In this document: positions 8,328-14,910 of the stretch, piece by piece
Numbering within the stretch: position 1 is the first letter of the stretch
Layout: each line of letters begins with the position of its first letter
NCBI GenBank assembly: GCA_900544475.1
Contig: UQVU01000010.1
Location: forward strand, 1-28,380
DNA length: 28,380 nucleotides
From: an uncultured Butyricicoccus sp.
GTDB lineage: Bacteria; Bacillota; Clostridia; Oscillospirales; Butyricicoccaceae
Direction: 5' to 3'
Program-made: the position numbers and the translations under genes
Notes under the pieces: model-generated
The model's input: the letters and a program-made list of their open reading frames with translations, nothing else
Told to the model about the DNA's origin: nothing
The model's database searches: none

Positions 8328-8387
8328 CTGACCGCCTGCCGTCTGTTAAAAACAGTGCCTCGGGGACACCGAGGTGTCCTTGTCAGC

Positions 8388-8416
8388 ATTATAACAGAGT
8401 TCGACAAATAACGCAA
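8388..8416 (-). promoter_or_regulatory. Extended -10 promoter for the small-peptide mRNA
   Basis: On the minus strand there is TTGCGT (8416-8411), a 17-bp spacer and a perfect TATAAT (8393-8388) preceded by TG at -15/-14. The start near 8381 gives a leader of about 80 nt. The leader holds two mutually exclusive 6-bp hairpins: GGACAC/GTGTCC, and CCTCGG/CCGAGG formed from overlapping bases of 8358-8379. Confidence 0.72.
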
Positions 8417-8422
8417 GAAAGC

Positions 8423-8467
8423 AAAGGACAGAACCCGGAAAAAAGGGCTCTGTCCTTTTGTTTTTGT
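8423..8467. terminator. Intrinsic terminator at the dacA end of the spacer
   Basis: A 14-bp stem AAAGGACAGAACCC (8423-8436) and GGGCTCTGTCCTTT (8445-8458) has one G-U or A-C position. TTTTGTTTTTGTTT follows on the plus strand. It stops plus-strand transcripts before dacA and, with a weaker T-rich tail, probably ends dacA on the minus strand. Confidence 0.82.
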
Positions 8468-9931
8468 TTATTTTCTGTGGCGGCGCTGATAGGTGCTGTC
8501 GTTATAGCGCGAGCGGGAGGAACGGCGCCGTCTGCGGCGGCGGACACCGCCAAAGACAAGGCCTGTAAAGATGTGCAGGATGAAGAAGGCTGCGGCGGCG
8601 AGCAGCAGGATCTTGAACACCATGCTCTGGAAGAAGGTGCTCAGCTTGTCCGCGTAGAAAAGCACGGTGCTGCGCGAGATGTCGTTGAGCGCGACAAGCT
8701 CGACTGTGCCGTAGTCGGTGCCGTTATAGCGGTAAGTCGCGGTGCCGATCGGGTCGCCGGCCTTGACGGGCGCTTTGACCTCCTCAGGAATATCCTCGAC
8801 AAGCTCGAGGGCCTTGACGTCGAGGTCCTTGGGCAGGAGCGCAACGACATCGGCCTTCGCGGTCAGAAGCAGCTGATTGGTGTCGGTCGAGAGCTTGACC
8901 TTGGTGTAGGTCACTTCCTCGCCCTGACGGGCAAGTGTTTTCGAGGTGAAGTTCTCAAAACCCCACTGGCACAGCTTTTTCGTGTCGGTGAAGCTGGCGG
9001 CGACGGACGGATACTCCTTCGAGCTGTCCGAGCAGCCGAGCACGACAGAAAACAGCTTGGCGTCGCCGTACTCCGCGTAGCCGACAAAGCAGTTGCCTGC
9101 CTGCGAGGTGTGGCCGGTCTTGATGCCGAGGCAGTTCGCGTAGCTCCACGGCTGGAACGAGCTGAAAATCAGCTGATTGGTGGTGTAGATGATGCGCTCC
9201 TCGTGCAGGTTGGTCTTTGCCATGCGGTGCTGCACGGTGCTCACGATGTCGCGGAAGGTGACGTCCTTCATGGCTTCCTTCGCGATTAAGTACAGGTCGT
9301 GCGCGGTGGTGTAGTGGTCCTCCTCATGCAGGCCGCAGGGGTTGCAGAAATGCGTGCCGGTGCAGCCGAGCTCGGCCGCGCGGTCGTTCATCATGTCCAC
9401 GAACTGTTCCCAGCTGCCGCCGACATGACGCGCGAGCATATACGCCGCCTCGTTCGCGGAGGGGAGCATGAGCGCGTACAGCAGGTCACGCACGGTCACC
9501 TGCTCACCGAGCAGAATGCCGGCGTTCGAGCTGTCCGCCGTGACGTTTTCGAAATCGACCGCCTCGGAGGTCACGGTTTCGTCCAGATTGGATACGTTTT
9601 CGAGCGTCAGCAGGGCGGTCATGATTTTTGTGGTCGAGGCCGGATAGCGCTTCTGGTCGGCGTTCTTCGAATAGAGCACCATGCCGCTGTCCGGGCTGAC
9701 GAGCAGAGCCGCCGTTGCGTCGAGCGCAGGTGAGTTAGAAGCAAGCGCGGTAACGGACGAGTCGTTGTCAGCCGTCGTAACCGCAGTATTGTCGGTGCTG
9801 TCCGAAGTCGAGGCACCGTCGCCCTCGCTGTCGTTTACGGCATACGCGGAAAGGGGCGCGGCATTCATCAGCAGCGTCAGTGCGAGAGCCGCCGCGCCGA
9901 GCCGCCGCAGGAAAAATTCTTTAATTTTCAT
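8468..9931 (-). CDS. D-alanyl-D-alanine carboxypeptidase (PBP5/DacA-DacF type), 487 aa
   Basis: A secreted, membrane-anchored penicillin-binding protein that trims the terminal D-Ala from peptidoglycan stem peptides (peptidase S11). The signal peptide covers residues 1-31 (MKIKEFFLRR then a hydrophobic core and AYA). A Ser/Thr/Asp-rich linker runs to about residue 68. The catalytic motifs are S99-T-T-K102, S158-A-N160 and K271-T-G. A PBP5_C-like beta domain occupies about 300-400. A C-terminal hydrophobic helix at about 430-455 precedes a very arginine-rich cytoplasmic tail (seven consecutive Arg). That is a true membrane helix rather than the amphipathic helix of E. coli PBP5. The gene overlaps the small four-Cys gene by 11 bp and shares its promoter. 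Confidence 0.93.
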   Translation of the reverse strand: MKIKEFFLRRLGAAALALTLLMNAAPLSAYAVNDSEGDGASTSDSTDNTAVTTADNDSSVTALASNSPALDATAALLVSPDSGMVLYSKNADQKRYPASTTKIMTALLTLENVSNLDETVTSEAVDFENVTADSSNAGILLGEQVTVRDLLYALMLPSANEAAYMLARHVGGSWEQFVDMMNDRAAELGCTGTHFCNPCGLHEEDHYTTAHDLYLIAKEAMKDVTFRDIVSTVQHRMAKTNLHEERIIYTTNQLIFSSFQPWSYANCLGIKTGHTSQAGNCFVGYAEYGDAKLFSVVLGCSDSSKEYPSVAASFTDTKKLCQWGFENFTSKTLARQGEEVTYTKVKLSTDTNQLLLTAKADVVALLPKDLDVKALELVEDIPEEVKAPVKAGDPIGTATYRYNGTDYGTVELVALNDISRSTVLFYADKLSTFFQSMVFKILLLAAAAFFILHIFTGLVFGGVRRRRRRRSSRSRYNDSTYQRRHRK

Positions 9932-10160
9932 CGTTATCCCCCAGAGAAAAATCGGCGTTCGTGAAGTTTCCGCGCAGCACGGCAGGCTTCGCCGGGACGC
10001 GGCGCAGCGGGTCGTAACGGAACGAGCGGCAGTGGTCGGCGGCGTCCATCACGCCGCGCTTGCGGCAGGCGATTCGCTTTCCGTCCGCGAGGGGGCTGCC
10101 GTGCGCACAGTAGGTGCAGCGCGGCTCTATATCTTTACGCAGCAGCTTTTTCAGCCTCAT
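9921..10160 (-). CDS. Conserved small four-cysteine protein, 79 aa, putative metal-binding
   Basis: Function unknown. The start is the ATG at 10160 (MRLKKLLRKDIEP) with TAAGGAG 10 nt upstream. The pattern DIEPRCTYCAHG, later IACRKRG, then DHCRSFRYDPLRRVP gives four cysteines as CxxC...C...C, suggesting a zinc ribbon-like site. I recall similar short proteins with the RYDPL(K/R)R-P ending in many Clostridia, but no function. There is no signal peptide or membrane segment. It overlaps dacA by 11 bp, so the two are co-translated, hinting at an envelope- or sporulation-linked role by context only. Confidence 0.75.
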   Translation of the reverse strand: MRLKKLLRKDIEPRCTYCAHGSPLADGKRIACRKRGVMDAADHCRSFRYDPLRRVPAKPAVLRGNFTNADFSLGDNDEN

Positions 10161-10194
10161 GCGAGAGTCACTCCTTATGTATGTGGTAATTCTC

Positions 10195-10223
10195 ATTATA
10201 GCGTATCGCGCCCGGTTTTTCCA
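10195..10223 (-). promoter_or_regulatory. Promoter for the four-Cys gene and dacA
   Basis: On the minus strand TGGAAA (10223-10218), a 17-bp spacer and a perfect TATAAT (10200-10195) are seen. The -10 box overlaps the ylbJ stop codon, so the promoter sits in the end of ylbJ. Confidence 0.6.
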
Positions 10224-11227
10224 GTACAAAAAACATACAAAACGGTAACAGCCGCAAGCGTCAGCGCAGAGACCGCTGAGGGGCACGATACCGGTCTCGC
10301 AGTACCGAAAACAGGCATACAGGCCGGAAACAGGCGGCAGACCGCGCAGGCGAGTGCGGCGGCGAGCAGACCGTGGCGCAGTTTTGCGCGAAAAAGTCCG
10401 AGGAGAGCCGCGCCGCTTTCCGCCGAAAACGCGGTCTGAATCTGCATGAGAACCGCTGCGCCGCCGAACGCAAGTGCGAACGAAACAAGCGGAAAAAGGA
10501 CGGTTTCCGGCAGAAAAAGCGCGGAAACTGCATCAAGACCGCTCGTCAGCTCAAGCAGCGGCGCGAGCAGCCGCAGCAGCGGAACGCGCGAAAACAGCGG
10601 CTTCATCAGTTCGAGCACGACCGAGAAGGCTGCGAGGAACGCTGCGACCGAAAGCGAGATCTCGGCGGCGTTCCGGACGGCGGCGCAAAACGTGGAAGAG
10701 AAAGATTTAGCACTGGAAAGTTCGGAAGATACCGGTAGCGTTTCGGAAAAATCCGTTTCACGGGAAACAAAAAGACCGGAAAGCAGGGCGGACGCGGCCT
10801 GAATGCCGTAGAGGAGCAGTCCGGCCCGCACCGAGCCGAAGAGCGTTACCCCTGCAAGCGCCGCGCAGAAGCCGGGACTTGCGCACGAGCAGAACAGGGC
10901 GCATCTGCGTGCGTCCGCCGGTGAGAGCCGCCCCTCGCGGCAGAGCGAAGCCGAAACCGCCGCCCCGACCGGATAGCCGCCCGTAAGGCCGAGAAAGACC
11001 GCCGGCAGGCTCTCGGGCGGCAGGCCGTAAAGGCAGCGCAGCAGCTTTGCCGCCCACGCGGGCGCGGCTGTACCGGCCTCACTCAGCAGACCGCCCGCCA
11101 CGAAAAACGGAAACAGGGCGGGAATGGCTGTGCTCCCGGCAAGCGTCAGACCGTGCCGCACCCCTTCGGCGCAGGCTTCCGGAAAGGCGAGCGGCAGTAC
11201 GAGCAGCAGAATCGACAGGATACGCAA
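10196..11227 (-). CDS. ylbJ: Sporulation integral membrane protein YlbJ/SpoVV family, 343 aa
   Basis: A polytopic membrane protein of the nucleoside-recognition/GATE group; the B. subtilis homologue is a mother-cell sporulation protein implicated in dipicolinic acid transport into the forespore. Family features are TAIPALFPFFVAGGLLSEAG (about residues 33-52), GLTGGYPVGAAVS (SGYP-like motif, about 80-92), SCASPGFCAALAG (about 113-125), and PLLELTSGLDA (about 222-232). Eight or so hydrophobic segments are visible. The start is a TTG at 11227, supported by a strong AGGAGGT 8 nt upstream; no ATG fits. Residues 150-175 are a Ser/Thr/Glu-rich loop. It diverges from yqfC-yqfD, another sporulation pair, across an 86-bp gap. 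Confidence 0.85.
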   Translation of the reverse strand: MRILSILLLVLPLAFPEACAEGVRHGLTLAGSTAIPALFPFFVAGGLLSEAGTAAPAWAAKLLRCLYGLPPESLPAVFLGLTGGYPVGAAVSASLCREGRLSPADARRCALFCSCASPGFCAALAGVTLFGSVRAGLLLYGIQAASALLSGLFVSRETDFSETLPVSSELSSAKSFSSTFCAAVRNAAEISLSVAAFLAAFSVVLELMKPLFSRVPLLRLLAPLLELTSGLDAVSALFLPETVLFPLVSFALAFGGAAVLMQIQTAFSAESGAALLGLFRAKLRHGLLAAALACAVCRLFPACMPVFGTARPVSCPSAVSALTLAAVTVLYVFCTGKTGRDTL

Positions 11228-11313
11228 ACTTATCCACCTCCTGTGGAAAAACTTATGCGAAACCCGGACGAGGTATGCGCATAGGCTTGTTACAGGAAAC
11301 GGAGGGCGAGGGC

Positions 11314-11568
11314 ATGGCGTTCGAACAACTGAAGGAGGGACTGCGCGAGCCGCAGGTCGAGCTGCTCGGGCGGCATCTGGCGACGCTCGAAAACCACTGC
11401 GGTATCATCGAGTACGACAGCACCGTGCTGCGGGCGAAGGGATACGGATGCGAGGTGCGGTTCACCGGCGAAAACCTTGCGCTGACCGCTTTGACGCTCG
11501 ATGAGCTGGCGCTCGAAGGAGAGATACACGCGGTCGAGTTCGTTCCGGGAGGGGAGGAGGCGCGGTGA
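11314..11568 (+). CDS. yqfC: YabP/YqfC-family sporulation protein, 84 aa
   Basis: A small sporulation protein of unknown biochemical role, normally encoded with yqfD. The family core LENHCGIIEYDSTVLRAKG (residues 26-44) leads to FTGENLALTALTLDELALEGEIHAVEF, as in YqfC/YabP. The ATG at 11314 has CGGAGGG upstream. An in-frame ATG at 11275 is less likely because it has no good site and extends beyond the usual length. The stop overlaps the GTG start of yqfD. Confidence 0.82.
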   Translation: MAFEQLKEGLREPQVELLGRHLATLENHCGIIEYDSTVLRAKGYGCEVRFTGENLALTALTLDELALEGEIHAVEFVPGGEEAR

Positions 11569-12749
11569 TAGTCCGGCTGTGCCGCAGGGCGGCGGGCGAG
11601 GTGCGTATAGTCGTGACCGGCGCGTCGCTGACACGCTTTCTCAACGCCTGCGCCGAGGGCGGCATCGAGCTTCGGCAGATGGAGCGGGTCGAGTGGAACC
11701 GTCTGGAGGCGTCGGTGTCCATCCGCGACTTCCGGCATCTGCCCTCCTGCATGGGGCGCACCGGCTGCCGGGTGCGCATTCTGGAACGGCGCGGTCTGCC
11801 GTTCGTTCTGGCGCGTCTGCTGCCGCGGACCGTGCTTCTCTGCGGACTCGCCGCGTTCTGCGTGCTTGTCACTCTCGTCGGCACGCGGGTGTGGGAGATC
11901 CGCACGGACATCTCGCCCTCGCTCGACCGGGACGCGGTGATGGAAAAGCTCGAAGAGCTGGGCGTCGGCATCGGCACGCCGCTCCGCGCCATCAACACCC
12001 CGTCCATCCGGCGGCAGATGATGATATGGGAGCCGGAGATTTCGTTCTTCGCGCTCAACCTGCGCGGCAACAGCCTGACCGTTACGGCGCACGCCGGGGT
12101 GCAGCCGCCGGAAACCGCGCACGAAAACGAGGTCGCGAGCATCGTGGCGAAGCAGGACGGCGTCATCAAGAGCATCGAAGCGCTGCGCGGCGCGTCCATG
12201 GTCGCGGCGGGGGACGCCGTGCACAAGGGCGATGTTCTGATAGACGGCTGCGTTCTGCCGACGCGAGAGGGCGGCAAGGCGCATTTCGTCCGCTCGGACG
12301 GCCGGGTCTACGCCTACACGCGGCGCAGCGTCAAGGCGGTCCGCCCGCTCGAACGCACCGAAAAGTGCTTCACCGGAAAAACAAAGACCAGACTGGGTCT
12401 GTGCATCGCGTTGCGCGGGAAGAATTACTTTATCGGACGCCGGATTTCGGGCGGCGAGTGCAAAAAAACGATAGAGCGCCGTGTCTGGCAGATAAGCGAG
12501 AGCGTGCGCTTTCCCGTGTCGCTTGAGGTGCAGACGTATCGGTATTACGAGCCGGTGCCCTGCATCCGCACGGCGGAGGACGAGCGGACGGAAATGCTGC
12601 GGCTCGCGCTCGGGCAGACCGCCGCCGACATGGAGGACGGGAAAATCCTCTCGTTTGACGCGGAAATGCAGGAGAAAAACGGCGCGGCGCTCCTGACGCT
12701 CGCGGTGCACGCGGAGGAGCAGATAGGAGAACGGATAGTTGGCCGGTGA
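11565..12749 (+). CDS. yqfD: Sporulation protein YqfD, 394 aa
   Basis: YqfD (SpoIV-linked) is a membrane-associated sporulation protein. It starts at GTG 11565 in a GTGA overlap with yqfC. The first 75 residues are soluble and contain FLNACAEGGIEL and the SVSIRDFRHL strand. One membrane helix lies at about residues 88-108 (TVLLCGLAAFCVLVTLVGTR). An extracytoplasmic domain follows with ALNLRGNSLTVTAH and the ASIVAKQDGVIKSIEALRGASMVAAGD segment, a biotinyl-lipoyl-like hairpin typical of the family. In many Clostridia phoH and ybeY follow, but here a hairpin-rich spacer and the cobalamin operon follow. Confidence 0.88.
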   Translation: MIVRLCRRAAGEVRIVVTGASLTRFLNACAEGGIELRQMERVEWNRLEASVSIRDFRHLPSCMGRTGCRVRILERRGLPFVLARLLPRTVLLCGLAAFCVLVTLVGTRVWEIRTDISPSLDRDAVMEKLEELGVGIGTPLRAINTPSIRRQMMIWEPEISFFALNLRGNSLTVTAHAGVQPPETAHENEVASIVAKQDGVIKSIEALRGASMVAAGDAVHKGDVLIDGCVLPTREGGKAHFVRSDGRVYAYTRRSVKAVRPLERTEKCFTGKTKTRLGLCIALRGKNYFIGRRISGGECKKTIERRVWQISESVRFPVSLEVQTYRYYEPVPCIRTAEDERTEMLRLALGQTAADMEDGKILSFDAEMQEKNGAALLTLAVHAEEQIGERIVGR

Positions 12750-12960
12750 GCCTGTCGCGAAACCACGGTTTCGCCGACAAAATGTGTTCTGACAGCGCAG
12801 AGCGCCGCGGAACACGGACGTCCGAAAGTTCCCATGCGGAAACTTTCTCCCTCTCAGAGTATAAAAACCGTGATACGTGCTCCCGGTTTTTATGATTTTG
12901 CGTTGCAAAATCTATTTCATGCGCGCTTCCGCGCGAAACACAAAATCGGGAAATAAATTT
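12750..12960. other. Gene-free spacer with a dense series of inverted repeats
   Basis: No ORF here looks coding. Successive inverted repeats fill it. They are TGTCGcGAAACC/GGTTTCGcCGACA (12753-12779), GTGTTC/GAACAC (12784-12815), the palindrome CGGACGTCCG (12815-12824) and GAAAGTT/AACTTTC (12824-12847). Next come ATAAAAACCG/CGGTTTTTAT (12861-12893), GATTTTGC/GCAAAATC (12894-12912) and TTTC-GCGCG/CGCGC-GAAA (12916-12937). It may be a structured leader, a remnant of repeat elements, or both. No B12-box (GCCACTG) was found. Confidence 0.7.
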
Positions 12961-12974
12961 TATTGACAGACTGG

Positions 12975-13006
12975 GCGCAGGGAGCAGAGGTATCCCTGCG
13001 CTTTTT
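12975..13006 (+). terminator. Intrinsic terminator upstream of cbiD
   Basis: A perfect 9-bp stem GCGCAGGGA (12975-12983) and TCCCTGCGC (12993-13001) is followed by TTTTT. It ends yqfD-side transcripts or acts as an attenuator for the cobalamin operon; the promoter at 13019-13047 lies after it. Confidence 0.85.
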
Positions 13007-13018
13007 CGTGGAACGGTA

Positions 13019-13047
13019 TTCAAAAAAATCGTCTGTTGTGCTATACT
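13019..13047 (+). promoter_or_regulatory. Promoter of the tetrapyrrole/cobalamin operon
   Basis: TTCAAA (13019-13024), a 17-bp spacer and TATACT (13042-13047) with an extended TG are present. The leader is only about 30 nt before the cbiD ATG, leaving no room for a cobalamin riboswitch. Confidence 0.65.
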
Positions 13048-13084
13048 GTAAAATGTATTTCTATCGACTGAAGGAGGGAGCGCG

Positions 13085-14221
13085 ATGGCGGACGAGTTTA
13101 CCGCATACCGGGGGACGGAAACGCTGCGGCGCGGCTGGACGACCGGTTCGTGCGCGGCGGCGGCCTCGCAGGCGGCGGCGGTGCTGCTGCTGACCGGGAG
13201 CGCTCCGGCGGAGATACGCCTGCTCACGCCGGGCGGCGTGACGTTTGATCTGCCGGTCGAGCAGGCCGTCCTGCACGAAAATACGGCGGTCTGCGCGGTG
13301 CGCAAGGACTCGGGCGATGACCCGGATGTCACGAACGGCGTGCTCGTTTCGGCGTCCGTCCGACGCACGGACAGCGGCGTTTCGATTGACGGCGGCAGGG
13401 GCGTCGGGCGCGTGACCCGGCCGGGACTTGCCGAGCCGGTGGGCGAAGCGGCCATCAATCCCGGCCCCCGTGCGCAGATCAAGGCGGCGCTCGAACGCGC
13501 GGCGAAGGAATGCGGCTATGAGGGCGGCTTTTCTGTCGTGATTTCGGTCGAAAACGGCGAAGAACTCGCGCTCCAGACCTACAACAGCCACCTCGGCATT
13601 GTCGGCGGCATCTCCATTCTCGGCACGAGCGGCATCGTTGAGCCGATGAGCGAAAAGGCGCTCGTGGACACGATTTTTCTCGAAATGGACAGCCTGTACG
13701 CCGGGGGACAGCGCACGGCGTTTCTCTGCCCCGGCAACTACGGCGCGGACTTTGCACGCGAAACGCTGCACCTCGACCTCGAACGCGCGGTCAAGTGCTC
13801 GAACTACATCGGCGAGGCGTTCGACCATGCGGTATGCTGCGGCTATCCGGATATTCTGCTCGTCGGCCACGCGGGAAAGCTCGTGAAAATCGCCGCCGGC
13901 GTGATGAACACGCATTCCTCGGTGGCGGACGCGCGGCAGGAGATCTTCACCGCCCACGCGGCGCTCTGCGGCGCTGAACGGCAAACGCTCGAAGGACTGA
14001 TGGGCGCGGTATCGGTCGATGCCTGCATCGAGCTGCTGGACCGGGAAAAGCTGCGCCGCCCCGTCATGGAGCGCATCGGGCGCGAGATGGAGAAGCGCAT
14101 CGCGCGGCGGCTCAAGGGACGCGCACGGGCGGAATTTATCATGTTTACGACAAAATACGGCGTGCTTGCGCAGTCGGCGGGCGCGGCGGCACTCTGCGAA
14201 AGACTGAGGGAAAGCACATGA
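13085..14221 (+). CDS. cbiD: Cobalt-precorrin-5B C1-methyltransferase CbiD
   Basis: It methylates C-1 of cobalt-precorrin-5B in the oxygen-independent corrin pathway using S-adenosylmethionine. It is the marker enzyme of the anaerobic route. Family blocks are LRRGWTTGSCAAAA (residues 14-27), RKDSGDDPDVTNG, INPGPR near 127, YNSHLGIVGGISILGTSGIVEPMSE, FLCPGNYGADFA, and VGHAGKLVKIAAGVMNTHS. The 378-aa length is typical. ATG 13085 is preceded by GAAGGAGGGAG. The end overlaps cbiL by 4 bp. It is the first gene of a run of 15 plus-strand genes. Confidence 0.96.
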   Translation: MADEFTAYRGTETLRRGWTTGSCAAAASQAAAVLLLTGSAPAEIRLLTPGGVTFDLPVEQAVLHENTAVCAVRKDSGDDPDVTNGVLVSASVRRTDSGVSIDGGRGVGRVTRPGLAEPVGEAAINPGPRAQIKAALERAAKECGYEGGFSVVISVENGEELALQTYNSHLGIVGGISILGTSGIVEPMSEKALVDTIFLEMDSLYAGGQRTAFLCPGNYGADFARETLHLDLERAVKCSNYIGEAFDHAVCCGYPDILLVGHAGKLVKIAAGVMNTHSSVADARQEIFTAHAALCGAERQTLEGLMGAVSVDACIELLDREKLRRPVMERIGREMEKRIARRLKGRARAEFIMFTTKYGVLAQSAGAAALCERLREST

Positions 14222-14910
14222 ACAGGGGAAAACTATACGGCGTCGGCGTAGGGCCGGGCGACCCGGAACTGCTGACGGCGAAGGCGATACGCATTCTCGG
14301 CGAGTGCGACGTCATCGCGGTGCCGCAGTCGGAAAACGGAGGGCGGACCGCGCTCGAAATCGCCTCGTGCTACATCAAGGGCAAGCCGGTTCGCGCGTTC
14401 GATATGCCGATGACGCACGACAGGGCGGCGCGGAACGCGAGTCACGACGCGGCGGCGGACGCCATCTGCGCCCTGCTCGACGAGGGGAAGAACGTCGCCT
14501 TTCTGACGCTCGGTGACCCGACCGTCTACTCGACCGGCTGGTACGTCCACAAGCGCGTGGTGTCGCGCGGCTATGATGCGGAGCTGATTCCCGGCGTGCC
14601 GTCGTTCTGCGCGGCGGCGGCCCGGCTCGGACGCGCCCTGTGCGAGGACGGCGAAATGCTGCACATCATTCCGGCTTCCCACGGCAAGGAGCGCGAGGGG
14701 CTGGCTCTTCCCGGCAGCAAGGTGCTGATGAAGGCTGGACGCGGCGTGCTGCGCGTGCGCGAGGAGCTGCGCGAGAGCGGACAGCTCGAAAATGCGGCGC
14801 TCGTGGAGCGGTGCGGCATGGAGGGCGAACGGCTCGTGTACGATATGGACGAGCTTCGGGAGCCGTCCGGTTATTTTTCCATCATTCTGGTAAAGGAGGA
14901 GCGCAGATGA
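14218..14910 (+). CDS. cbiL: Precorrin-2/cobalt-factor II C20-methyltransferase CbiL
   Basis: It adds a methyl group at C-20 of cobalt-factor II. It is a class III SAM-dependent tetrapyrrole methylase of 230 aa. The N-terminal SAM/tetrapyrrole motif is YGVGVGPGDPELLTAKAIR, LTLGDPTVYSTGWYVH is near residues 98-113, and LIPGVPSFCAAAARLG follows, all in CbiL/CobI order. ATGA overlaps link it to cbiD upstream and cbiF downstream, indicating coupled translation. Confidence 0.94.
   Translation: MNRGKLYGVGVGPGDPELLTAKAIRILGECDVIAVPQSENGGRTALEIASCYIKGKPVRAFDMPMTHDRAARNASHDAAADAICALLDEGKNVAFLTLGDPTVYSTGWYVHKRVVSRGYDAELIPGVPSFCAAAARLGRALCEDGEMLHIIPASHGKEREGLALPGSKVLMKAGRGVLRVREELRESGQLENAALVERCGMEGERLVYDMDELREPSGYFSIILVKEERR

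Noticed and set aside
8225..8416. A 63-residue version of the small minus-strand peptide starting at 8416
   Set aside because: Its start would lie in the promoter -35 region and upstream of the predicted transcript start; the ATG at 8299 has the ribosome-binding site.
8195..9289. Plus-strand ORF of 364 codons across the ftsH-dacA spacer and dacA
   Set aside because: It mostly opposes dacA, runs through a strong terminator at 8423-8467 and shows no family motif.
12963..13193. Plus-strand ORF overlapping the cbiD promoter
   Set aside because: It includes the terminator hairpin and promoter, and overlaps cbiD in another frame.
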